A DNA stretch of 64,000 nucleotides from Chaetoceros tenuissimus (Eukaryota; Bacillariophyta; Thalassiosirophyceae; Chaetocerotales; Chaetocerotaceae), in assembly GCA_021927905.1 (NCBI GenBank), contig BLLK01000022.1, positions 2,480,001 through 2,544,000 of the forward strand, in the 5' to 3' direction. Of the stretch, positions 1-8,591 are shown one piece after another; the stretch's first letter is position 1; every line of letters starts with the position of its first letter. The notes below the pieces were generated by a model. That model had not been told where the DNA came from and did not search any database. It saw only the letters and a list, made by a program, of their open reading frames with translations. Made by a program: the position numbers and the translations under genes.

Positions 1-2199
1 GGTACCGTGAGCTGTGTGAATGTGGATGCCGATCCAGTGACATTGTGTGCAGAGCTTGGAGCGACAGTATCAGTAGGTACTTTGCTCACAGTCTATGATG
101 CTTGCTGCGAATGTAAGCTACAAAGTGCAGCACCAAGTCTTTCTATTGCTCCTTCGACTGCGCCTAGTGTAAGCTCTGCTCCATCAGCATGTGTCTCCGA
201 CAATACCTTGCCATTTGTAAGCTTGAGTCTAGGTACCGTGAGCTGTGTGAATGTGGATGCCGATCCAGTGACATTGTGTGCAGAGCTTGGAGCGACAGTA
301 TCAGTAGGTACTTTGCTCACAGTCTATGATGCTTGCTGCGAATGTAAGCTACAAAGTGCAGCACCAAGTCTTTCTATTGCTCCTTCGACTGCGCCTAGTG
401 TAAGCTCTGCTCCATCAGCATGTGTCTCCGACAATACTTTGCCATTTGTAAGCTTGAGTCTAGGTACCGTGAGCTGTGTGAATGTGGATGCCGATCCAGT
501 GACATTGTGTGCAGAGCTTGGAGCGACAGTATCAGTAGGTACTTTGCTCACAGTCTATGATGCTTGCTGCGAATGTAAGCTACAAAGTGCAGCACCAAGT
601 CTTTCTATTGCTCCTTCGACTGCGCCTAGTGTAAGCTCTGCTCCATCAGCATGTGTCTCCGACAATACCTTGCCATTTGTAAGCTTGAGTCTAGGTACCG
701 TGAGCTGTGTGAATGTGGATGCCGATCCAGTGACATTGTGTGCAGAGCTTGGAGCGACAGTATCAGTAGGTACTTTGCTCACAGTCTATGATGCTTGCTG
801 CGAATGTAAGCTACAAAGTGCAGCACCAAGTCTTTCTATTGCTCCTTCGACTGCGCCTAGTGTAAGCTCTGCTCCATCAGCATGTGTCTCCGACAATACT
901 TTGCCATTTGTAAGCTTGAGTCTAGGTACCGTGAGCTGTGTGAATGTGGATGCCGATCCAGTGACATTGTGTGCAGAGCTTGGAGCGACAGTATCAGTAG
1001 GTACTTTGCTCACAGTCTATGATGCTTGCTGCGAATGTAAGCTACAAAGTGCAGCACCAAGTCTTTCTATTGCTCCTTCGACTGCGCCTAGTGTAAGCTC
1101 TGCTCCATCAGCATGTGTCTCCGACAATACCTTGCCATTTGTAAGCTTGAGTCTAGGTACCGTGAGCTGTGTGAATGTGGATGCCGATCCAGTGACATTG
1201 TGTGCAGAGCTTGGAGCGACAGTATCAGTAGGTACTTTGCTCACAGTCTATGATGCTTGCTGCGAATGTAAGCTACAAAGTGCAGCACCAAGTCTTTCTA
1301 TTGCTCCTTCGACTGCGCCTAGTGTAAGCTCTGCTCCATCAGCATGTGTCTCCGACAATACCTTGCCATTTGTAAGCTTGAGTCTAGGTACCGTGAGCTG
1401 TGTGAATGTGGATGCCGATCCAGTGACATTGTGTGCAGAGCTTGGAGCGACAGTATCAGTAGGTACTTTGCTCACAGTCTATGATGCTTGCTGCGAATGT
1501 AAGCTACAAAGTGCAGCACCAAGTCTTTCTATTGCTCCTTCGACTGCGCCTAGTGTAAGCTCTGTTCCATCAGCATGTGTCTCCGACAATACCTTGCCAT
1601 TTGTAAGCTTGAGTCTAGGTACCGTGAGCTGTGTGAATGTGGATGCCGATCCAGTGACATTGTGTGCAGAGCTTGGAGCGACAGTATCAGTAGGTACCTT
1701 GCTCACAGTCTATGATGCTTGCTGCGAATGTAAGCTACAAAGTGCAGCACCAAGTCTTTCTATTGCTCCTTCGACTGCGCCTAGTGTAAGCTCTGCTCCA
1801 TCAGCATGCGTCTCCGACAATACCTTGCCATTTGTAAGCTTGAGTCTAGGTACCGTGAGCTGTGTGGATGTGGATGCCGATCCAGTGACATTGTGTGCAG
1901 AGCTTGGTGCGACAGTATCAGTAGGTACCTTGCTCACAGTCTATGATGCTTGCTGCGAATGTAAGCTACAAAGTGCAGCACCAAGTCTTTCTATTGCTCC
2001 TTCGACTGCGCCTAGTGTAAGCTCTGCTCCATCAGCATGTGTCTCCGACAATACTTTGCCATTTGTAAGCTTGAGTCTAGGTACCGTGAGCTGTGTGGAT
2101 GTCGATGCCGATCCAGTGACAATGTGTGCAGAGCTTGGAGCGACAGTATCAGTAGGTACTTTGCTCACAGTCTACGATGTGTGTTGTGGTTGCAAATGA
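1..2199 (+). CDS. Cys-rich/PS-rich tandem-repeat protein, 3' part
   Basis: The frame is open from the first base, so the start codon lies upstream of the window and only the C-terminal 732 codons are seen. The protein is nine full copies plus a final partial copy of a 77-residue module. Each module has a beta-rich-looking part with six Cys (SCVNVDADPV, CAEL, YDACCECK, SACVSDN) and a linker rich in Ser/Pro/Ala (APSLSIAPSTAPSVSSAPS). Such PSxxPS linkers are common in secreted and cell-wall-associated diatom proteins, so an extracellular, disulfide-linked filamentous or adhesive protein is a reasonable inference, but no signal peptide is visible here. The last copy diverges and ends YDVCCGCK-stop at 2197-2199. 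I do not recognise a named family. Confidence 0.8.
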   Translation, partial: GTVSCVNVDADPVTLCAELGATVSVGTLLTVYDACCECKLQSAAPSLSIAPSTAPSVSSAPSACVSDNTLPFVSLSLGTVSCVNVDADPVTLCAELGATVSVGTLLTVYDACCECKLQSAAPSLSIAPSTAPSVSSAPSACVSDNTLPFVSLSLGTVSCVNVDADPVTLCAELGATVSVGTLLTVYDACCECKLQSAAPSLSIAPSTAPSVSSAPSACVSDNTLPFVSLSLGTVSCVNVDADPVTLCAELGATVSVGTLLTVYDACCECKLQSAAPSLSIAPSTAPSVSSAPSACVSDNTLPFVSLSLGTVSCVNVDADPVTLCAELGATVSVGTLLTVYDACCECKLQSAAPSLSIAPSTAPSVSSAPSACVSDNTLPFVSLSLGTVSCVNVDADPVTLCAELGATVSVGTLLTVYDACCECKLQSAAPSLSIAPSTAPSVSSAPSACVSDNTLPFVSLSLGTVSCVNVDADPVTLCAELGATVSVGTLLTVYDACCECKLQSAAPSLSIAPSTAPSVSSVPSACVSDNTLPFVSLSLGTVSCVNVDADPVTLCAELGATVSVGTLLTVYDACCECKLQSAAPSLSIAPSTAPSVSSAPSACVSDNTLPFVSLSLGTVSCVDVDADPVTLCAELGATVSVGTLLTVYDACCECKLQSAAPSLSIAPSTAPSVSSAPSACVSDNTLPFVSLSLGTVSCVDVDADPVTMCAELGATVSVGTLLTVYDVCCGCK
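1..2199 (+). repeat. 231-bp coding tandem repeat array (9.5 copies)
   Basis: Copies begin at 1, 232, 463, 694, 925, 1156, 1387, 1618, 1849 and 2080, each with GGTACCGTGAGC. Units 1-7 differ at only one or two bases. A C/T difference in ACAATACC/TTTGCC (about 197 bp into each unit) reads C,T,C,T,C,C,C,C,T through units 1-9, so units 1-2 and 3-4 look like a repeated 462-bp dimer. Differences pile up in units 8-10, the 3' edge, as expected when unequal exchange homogenises the middle of an array. The array runs out of the window at its 5' side. Confidence 0.97.
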
Positions 2200-2752
2200 G
2201 TTAAGATATATATATATATTTATATAAGATATTTATGTTTGTTCTTCATTTCTATTTATGAAGTCGCTTGTTTCTTTTTTTCTTCTTAGATTATTTCTTT
2301 CTTTGTACTTAAATTTTGTTCATTTTTTGGGTATAGATGAAACTTTCTTCGTCAAGGACAATGTTTACTATGTATTTTTTTTTCTATAAAAATTGATTTC
2401 CAGAGCGTCATTGCAAAAGTCATACACCAATTGTAGCTAGCTACTTAACATAACTATTTCGACGCTAACTAAAACAAAAAGACAAAGCAAATCAATTGTT
2501 ACCATTAAAACTTTACCTCAATCATATCACTATTAAAGGAAAAGTCGAAGTTACAAAGATATATCTACAAATACAATATCTACACTATTGAGCTCTCCAA
2601 GATTATTCTCCAGAATTTGTAAAAGATTACATGTCTGTCTAATGACATAAGATGACAAAAGTACATCAAACTGTGTTCATCAAGTTTTAGTTTTGTTTGC
2701 ATTATACTGTACTCTTGATTCCTTCAACAGCAAAAGAATCTGAATCTAGGAG
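2200..2752. other. AT-rich intergenic region
   Basis: A TA-rich run (2207-2230) directly follows the repeat gene's stop and probably lies in its 3' UTR. The rest should hold the promoter of the gene starting at 2753. I see no open frame or repeat of note. Confidence 0.6.
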
Positions 2753-5700
2753 ATGTCGAAAGAAACTACCTCTTTACCAGAACTAGAGCCTCACCACCCT
2801 GAAGATTCTCTATATATAGAGGAGGCTTCCACCACCAATATCACTGATTCGGCCCCTTCCAAGAAGAAAATCAGAAATCAAATGAATGAAGACGAGAAAG
2901 CTCAAATTGATAGCGATGACCAGCATTTCAGGTCTCCGGAAGAAGACACTGGACAGCAACAACCAGCACATAATCTTCACCAGAATATGAACCCAAACCC
3001 GTATCACTTCCAGGAAAATATGTACATGGCAGGTCATAATCAGCAGTCTCATTTCGCACCACTCGATCCAATTTTACAAGTTCAATACTATCAAGATAGG
3101 ATGAGAGACCACGCTGCAGCATATGCTCAATATGCAAGTGCCGCGGCAGGCGCTGCATTGGCTGCGGCTCAGATAGCATCAACTGGAACATTTTATCCGT
3201 CTCTACCGCATCCTATGAATTTTTATCCAAATACAAATAATCAATTGAATTCATTTGGTAATAGTTTCGCAGGCCCCACAAGTAATACTAATGGAACAGC
3301 ACCTGCGAATACTTTTGCATTTGGGTATCCTGGACATGGACCCCCTCCACACTCTCAAGCACAAGTGCAAGTGAATCAAACAACAAATATACAAAGTCAT
3401 AATACACATCAGAGGTCAATGGAAGGCATGAATTCGAAGAAACAGAAAAGATTTCCTACACACACTAGCCAACATGACAACGAGGACGAAAGTAACTCGC
3501 AATCGAGCATGTATCACAAGTCCAGACGAAGGCGGCCAAATACTCAAAACAATTATAATCAATCACCGTCTCGACATAATCAGCAAATGAACCGCCAAGG
3601 AAAGAAAGCCAAGCGCGTCTCTGGCAAATTATTGGAGCTTGAAGGAAGAACTGGAGTTAGTGCACTCACTGATCTTTGTCAAAAGAGGCATTGGAGTCCA
3701 CCTAAATTTGTTGCTACAGAAATTTCCAACTGTAATCAAGCAAACGATACAGCATCATCGGTTTCTTCAGGGTATATGAATGGTTACGTAGGGTTTTCAA
3801 CTTCTGTACAAGTCAACAATGTGATTCTTGCAAGAGGCAAGGGTGGATCTAAAAAAAGTGCTCAACAAGATGCAGCTCGGAAAGCAATTAGTGTTTTATA
3901 CCCGGGAACTGTCTTTGATGCAAATGGGATTTTACTTGATTTAGGGAGCACTGATAGGAGTTCTCTCATTTTTGAAAATTGTAGCACACAAGTCAAGAAG
4001 AAAAAGGACAATGTTATAGGAAATTCGCTCAAAGATTTGGAAGAGAATATGGCCGAACGGTTTTCAATTGGTGTGAATGAGGTCATGGATAGAGGATCTC
4101 CTGCACCAAGCGAAGACTCTTCTATAAGTACTGCAGTATCGATCAAGAGAAGCAAAAATGCATCTACAACAGTGGTTACAGGTGGACCATTGATTCAACA
4201 TAAAGATAGGCCTAAAAACAGACTTTCATTCCCAAGCGCGTCGACTACATCCGGTTTTAGTTCAGCTAGTGAAGATGTAGACGACGATGAATTTCTTCAA
4301 TCAAGTGGTGCGCATATTTGCTCAGTACTTCTGAATGTCATGGTCCAGATAGACTCTAGGATAAAAGAACAACCTTCATACACCTACGATACTTGTGAGA
4401 ATCCAGTAAATGTTGCCCAGCAGATTAAAAATGAAAAGGACCAATATGTAAAAGGAGACAAAGTGAAATTGAACAGTTCGAAACGTAAAGGTACAGGTTA
4501 CAGCGCTGTGATGTCGAAACGTAGGAGTGCTACAAGTATCACTGGTAAGACAGTTACTATCCATCGAAGCTCTTTTGTATGTACAGCTTCGCTAAGGCTT
4601 CACACGAAAATAACGGATGATACCGAGAAAGTATCTCTTGGTGAAGCAAATACATACTCTTCACAAAAGGGCAGTACATTTGAAGGAGAAGATGTGACAA
4701 ATTTTACCACAGAAATCCTCGAAGCAATAGGCACTGGCTCAACGAAAAGAGAATCTCGACACATTGCTTCGGCTAAATTGCTTGCGAAATTATTTCCCCA
4801 TTGTAAGAACATGGTTGAGGTGAAGTTAGCAGCAGAAGCAGCTCGGGAGGAATATGCAGCAAGTAAATCGAAACTGAAGAGAAGAGCACAAACTGAAGGC
4901 GATAAAAAAGCAAAACGAGAGAAGAACAAAAATGAACAAGAGATACACCCTACAAATGAGTACATGAATTTTTTATATTCCAAAGCAGATGATCCTATTC
5001 TTCGATCGAATATGCTTCGTGTTGTACAGGGGGATACAAAGAAAAGTAGAATATCGGTATCCAGTGCTGACGACCTGGCTAAATTGTCTCTTTCAGATTC
5101 TACCGATTTTACAGATAGTGAGATTTCTCTCCCATCCTTAGAAAGCCCTTGCAGAAAAATTGATTTGTACACAGATAGGAGGAAACATTTTGAGGAACTG
5201 ATTGAGCGGTCTTTGCAACAAGTGAATGAAGCTGTTGATGAGAAGAAATTATCGTATTTAAAAGAAGAAGATCTAAGTAAGACGATTCTTAGACGTGCAA
5301 ATATTGGTGACGTTCAATACATTGATAAGTTGAGGTCGAAATCATCAAAGACTCAAATATACTCTCCAAAGTCTAAACCTCAAGCGTCGTCCAAGGTAGC
5401 CGAATCCGCAATGGATCTCTTGTCAGCTGTTAATGATCAATTTGGAGACAACAGTGTTGTTCTAATGTTATCTAGAGCCATTGCCTCGTCGGACGAACCC
5501 CCTTTAGGATATGCTGTTTTGACAAGGACCTTCTCTCTTCAAAAAGGAAATTTACTAGTCGTATCAGAGTTTGAGAATGAAGTTCATTTCCCAAGAGAGC
5601 GTTTGGTGGAATGTCTTGAGGAATTTGGAGAAAAGATGAAATGCAAAGTAGAAGTTGAGGCCCCAAATAACAGTACTTCTAATAATATATTCTTGACAGA

Positions 5701-5896
5701 GACCCAGTTACAAAAATTGGTACAATCATATGTGAATCATTCCAAAAGGCCCCAATTTCCTCATGGTAAAAAATCCAAATTTGATGAATCCTCCAATCAG
5801 TTCCAGTCTCGGAAGCTACAGTCGGTCAAGGAGGTAGAGAATGAAGACGATGACATCAAGAATGATCAACATAAGAAACGCTTAAAATTAAACTAA
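2753..5896 (+). CDS. dsRNA-binding-domain protein with GNAT-like C-terminus
   Basis: Single-exon gene of 1047 residues. The first 290 residues are low complexity: acidic start, Gln/Asn-rich, an Ala-rich patch near 120-140 and basic KSRRRRP and KKAKR clusters that could be nuclear localisation signals. Residues about 300-385 are a good dsRBD: VSALTDLCQKRHW, then GFSTSVQV, then the basic helix GKGGSKKSAQQDAARKA. A second, interrupted dsRBD-like unit spans about 520-685 and ends in GSTKRESRHIASAKLLAKLF; a long Lys/Ser-rich insert separates its strands. Residues about 840-965 (TILRRANIGDVQYIDKL, LGYAVL, then an FPRERLVECLEEFG helix) resemble a degenerate GNAT acetyltransferase fold; this is my inference. 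A role in dsRNA or structured-RNA handling is likely, but the exact process cannot be named. The tail is basic (KKRLKLN). Confidence 0.85.
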   Translation: MSKETTSLPELEPHHPEDSLYIEEASTTNITDSAPSKKKIRNQMNEDEKAQIDSDDQHFRSPEEDTGQQQPAHNLHQNMNPNPYHFQENMYMAGHNQQSHFAPLDPILQVQYYQDRMRDHAAAYAQYASAAAGAALAAAQIASTGTFYPSLPHPMNFYPNTNNQLNSFGNSFAGPTSNTNGTAPANTFAFGYPGHGPPPHSQAQVQVNQTTNIQSHNTHQRSMEGMNSKKQKRFPTHTSQHDNEDESNSQSSMYHKSRRRRPNTQNNYNQSPSRHNQQMNRQGKKAKRVSGKLLELEGRTGVSALTDLCQKRHWSPPKFVATEISNCNQANDTASSVSSGYMNGYVGFSTSVQVNNVILARGKGGSKKSAQQDAARKAISVLYPGTVFDANGILLDLGSTDRSSLIFENCSTQVKKKKDNVIGNSLKDLEENMAERFSIGVNEVMDRGSPAPSEDSSISTAVSIKRSKNASTTVVTGGPLIQHKDRPKNRLSFPSASTTSGFSSASEDVDDDEFLQSSGAHICSVLLNVMVQIDSRIKEQPSYTYDTCENPVNVAQQIKNEKDQYVKGDKVKLNSSKRKGTGYSAVMSKRRSATSITGKTVTIHRSSFVCTASLRLHTKITDDTEKVSLGEANTYSSQKGSTFEGEDVTNFTTEILEAIGTGSTKRESRHIASAKLLAKLFPHCKNMVEVKLAAEAAREEYAASKSKLKRRAQTEGDKKAKREKNKNEQEIHPTNEYMNFLYSKADDPILRSNMLRVVQGDTKKSRISVSSADDLAKLSLSDSTDFTDSEISLPSLESPCRKIDLYTDRRKHFEELIERSLQQVNEAVDEKKLSYLKEEDLSKTILRRANIGDVQYIDKLRSKSSKTQIYSPKSKPQASSKVAESAMDLLSAVNDQFGDNSVVLMLSRAIASSDEPPLGYAVLTRTFSLQKGNLLVVSEFENEVHFPRERLVECLEEFGEKMKCKVEVEAPNNSTSNNIFLTETQLQKLVQSYVNHSKRPQFPHGKKSKFDESSNQFQSRKLQSVKEVENEDDDIKNDQHKKRLKLN

Positions 5897-5985
5897 CGAT
5901 GCAATTTCATAATTTTTCAAAGGGATTGACGTGTACGGACACCAACTTTTGTTCTCTTCTGCTTGTACGAAAAAAGCTGGAAGTT

Positions 5986-6769
5986 TTATTGTGCCTTTGC
6001 TATCCCGCAATAGTTGTACATGTGTGGTGAAGGTTTTGATGGATCAAGATAACCTTCTTCGTATCTTTGAATATGAAATCCTGCTTCTTTGAACAAGGCT
6101 ATAATGTCTTTACCTGGACAACATCCACCACCCAATGCTCTAGAAATTGGTTCAATTTGCTTTTGCAATCTCTCAGTTTTAGAATCAGGAGCTTTCCCAT
6201 GCTCACAAAAATAAAGTGTCCCATTAGGTTTCATCAAACGCTTCGCTTCACGCAATGATACTACTGCATCATCAATTGAACACAATGTGTAAGTAACGAC
6301 TACAGAATCAAAGCTATCATCTGGAACAGGCACTTTTGAATCCGCACCAATACCTATTCGATGAATTGGTATTTGACACTCCAACCTTCGTTTACAACTT
6401 TTCTCCCAAACATAATCATCTGGGGTCAATTCCAGTCACCTTTGTAACTTTCTTTGGATCATAGTACTTTAGATTTAGACCCGAACCAATGCCTAGCTCA
6501 AGGACATTACCACTTGCCAATGGAATTATCTTTTCTCGTTGCGCGGATATCATTGGCATACTACAAAAGTAGTCAATCACCTTTGGAAGTAGAAATCTAC
6601 TATAACATTTTGAGAGTAAGTTTGTTCCGAGAGTAATTGGAGTGTCATCACTACTTTGACGTCGTGATTTTGATTCCATTGGCACCAGAATGCGAAACAT
6701 CGTCGCAGTTACAAAAAAGACACACAATGACGTGGAGATTGAGTTATTGTTGCACGTCATTCTTGCCAT
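5986..6769 (-). CDS. METTL7/UbiE-like SAM methyltransferase, frame interrupted
   Basis: Two overlapping frames read continuously as one class I methyltransferase. The upstream frame (6769 to about 6416) has a hydrophobic N-terminal stretch ([14 protein letters not shown], likely membrane anchor) and SAM motif [17 protein letters not shown] followed by VTGIDP. It then hits TGA. The next frame continues as [22 protein letters not shown], a [20 protein letters not shown] post-motif and C-terminal [11 protein letters not shown]. The switch is at a run of four C (minus strand, 6422-6425): with one C fewer the protein reads GIDPDDYVW. This family (METTL7 and its bacterial relatives) methylates small thiol or lipid substrates. 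The break could be a sequencing or assembly error, a real null allele or a +1 frameshift. The gene is divergent from the epimerase at 7216. Confidence 0.78.
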
Positions 6770-7215
6770 ATACTTAGAATTTGAAATGTTCCGTGTCTCT
6801 TACGTATTGTTTGATACACACGCAAAGAGTTCGTTTTGTTGTGTCAGTGTGTAATTGCTTTTATGAAGTCTCCTTGTTATGAAAAAAGAAATGTAATAAC
6901 TAATTTAGTAAAATATTTAAAAATTGACTCTATCAAGCAAGACTTCTTCAGACTATTGATGCGGGTCATCAGGGAAGTTTATGCAGACCAGCAATTGAAT
7001 CATCATCACACAATCAACTCATCACATTTTTGCGTAACAAAGCAGCCACATCAGAACATGTGAAAGGGAACAAGATAAATTTCACCACGCCCTCAAAATC
7101 TAACCCTTTATGGAAGACAATCAGTGTCATCATTCTTGACACATCATACACGAGAGTCTACTTACTCAGTCAGTACAAACGACTGATCTGATCTGCACTT
7201 TTCTCAGAGCTTCCA
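6770..7215. other. Divergent promoter region
   Basis: This 446-bp gap lies between two divergently transcribed genes and should hold both promoters. A 75-codon open frame at 6836-7063 has no recognisable features and is probably chance. Confidence 0.5.
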
Positions 7216-8550
7216 ATGCACGATCGATATAAATACAGAATAAGATTTGCATTCATTGCATCTCTCATAATTTTACAACTTGCAAAAGTTTCACAAGCAA
7301 TACATTTTACTCCATTTATATCAAGCATGACATACACTGATACTATCAAGTCTCTTAACAACAACCAAAGCATTGACTTGGAAGATACAACCTCTGTCTC
7401 TTCATCAGTATCTAGCAGTGAAACCGATTCTTTACTTCTTGAAAAGGAAATTGAATTGGTGGAGCCGCACGTGGGATACAAAAAGGTGCTCGTGACAGGA
7501 GGTGCTGGATTCATTGGAAGTCATGTTGCTGAATACCTCTTGAACAGAGGAGACGATGTTGTAATCGTGGATGAAATGAACGACTACTATGATGTAAAGA
7601 TCAAGGAAGGAAACTTGAAACTTCTTGAGGAAATGGTAGAGGGACAAGAAGGTCGCCTGTCAATTTACAAAGGAGACATTTGTGATGAAGCTTTTATGCT
7701 CGATGCATTTGAGAAAGAGAAACCAGAATGGGTCTGCCACATGGCTGCAAGAGCAGGAGTACGTCCATCTATTCAGGATCCATATATCTACATTCATTCC
7801 AATATCAAAGGAACAACTCATCTGATGGAACTTAGTCACAAGTTCGGAGTGAAGAATTTCGTCTTTGCTTCCTCTTCTTCTGTGTATGGTGGATCATCAT
7901 CTACTTACTTTTCAGAAGAGGAAAATGTGGACAATCCTGTATCCCCATATGCAGCATCGAAAAAGGCATGTGAGCTGCTAGCATACACTTATCATCACTT
8001 GTACAACTTGAATGTGACCGGACTTCGTTTCTTCACTGTTTATGGACCTAGGGGAAGACCAGATATGGCACCGTTCAAGTTTATTGACAGAGTTAGCCGT
8101 GGACTTGAGCTTCAACAATTTGGAGATGGATCTTCTAGTCGTGACTACACATTTATTTCAGATATTGTAGATGGAGTCGTCCGTTCGATTGATAGACCGT
8201 ATCCTTATCAGATTTTCAATCTTGGAAAAGGAAATGGTACATCATTGAAAGACTTTATTGATCTTGTACAGAAACACGTAGGAAAGAAAGCAAATATCAA
8301 AATGATGCCTGATCAACCTGGTGATGTCCCATATACTTGTGCAGATGTAAGGAAAGCTTCATACTTATTAGGCTACAAAGCAAAGGTTTCTTTTGAAGAG
8401 GGAATATCTAAAACTGCATCTTGGTACAGACACGCTTTTGAGAAAGATTTGATTGAGATCTGTCCGGAGAGGCAAGCTAATGGTCTAGGAAGAGCACCAT
8501 CTGCACCTTCACTAGTATCTTTGGTTGACGTAAGACAATCACCACAATAG
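7216..8550 (+). CDS. UDP-glucuronate 4-epimerase, membrane-anchored form
   Basis: A 444-residue extended short-chain dehydrogenase/reductase. Residues 10-30 (RFAFIASLIILQLAKVSQA) form a hydrophobic signal-anchor, followed by a Ser/Asp-rich stalk. The Rossmann NAD-binding motif TGGAGFIGSHVAEYL is near residues 93-107, the Ser of SSSSVYGG and the YxxxK catalytic pair in SPYAASKKACELL are near 220-250. GRPDMAPFKF and DGSSSRDYT match the GAE/CapI-type UDP-glucuronate 4-epimerases, which interconvert UDP-glucuronate and UDP-galacturonate for polysaccharide synthesis. The anchor suggests the Golgi or ER lumen, as in plants. A paralogue at 61362-62600 has nearly the same core but a different N-terminus with no hydrophobic segment. 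Confidence 0.93.
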   Translation: MHDRYKYRIRFAFIASLIILQLAKVSQAIHFTPFISSMTYTDTIKSLNNNQSIDLEDTTSVSSSVSSSETDSLLLEKEIELVEPHVGYKKVLVTGGAGFIGSHVAEYLLNRGDDVVIVDEMNDYYDVKIKEGNLKLLEEMVEGQEGRLSIYKGDICDEAFMLDAFEKEKPEWVCHMAARAGVRPSIQDPYIYIHSNIKGTTHLMELSHKFGVKNFVFASSSSVYGGSSSTYFSEEENVDNPVSPYAASKKACELLAYTYHHLYNLNVTGLRFFTVYGPRGRPDMAPFKFIDRVSRGLELQQFGDGSSSRDYTFISDIVDGVVRSIDRPYPYQIFNLGKGNGTSLKDFIDLVQKHVGKKANIKMMPDQPGDVPYTCADVRKASYLLGYKAKVSFEEGISKTASWYRHAFEKDLIEICPERQANGLGRAPSAPSLVSLVDVRQSPQ

Positions 8551-8591
8551 GCTAAATTTTGAATTCATAAACTAGATGTCATTAAGTTTTA

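Noticed and set aside
93-2168. Nine identical 75-codon minus-strand frames in the repeat array
   Set aside because: They are antisense shadows of the 231-bp repeat; each is closed by a stop in every unit and has no features of its own.
1-2199. Possible CRISPR or satellite array
   Set aside because: Units are 231 bp, fully coding in one frame and have no spacer structure, so a coding tandem repeat explains it.
4600-5172. 190-codon minus-strand frame in the dsRBD gene
   Set aside because: Shadow of the sense gene; no recognisable motif.
6836-7063. 75-codon plus-strand frame in the divergent promoter
   Set aside because: No domain or targeting signal and located where both promoters must be.
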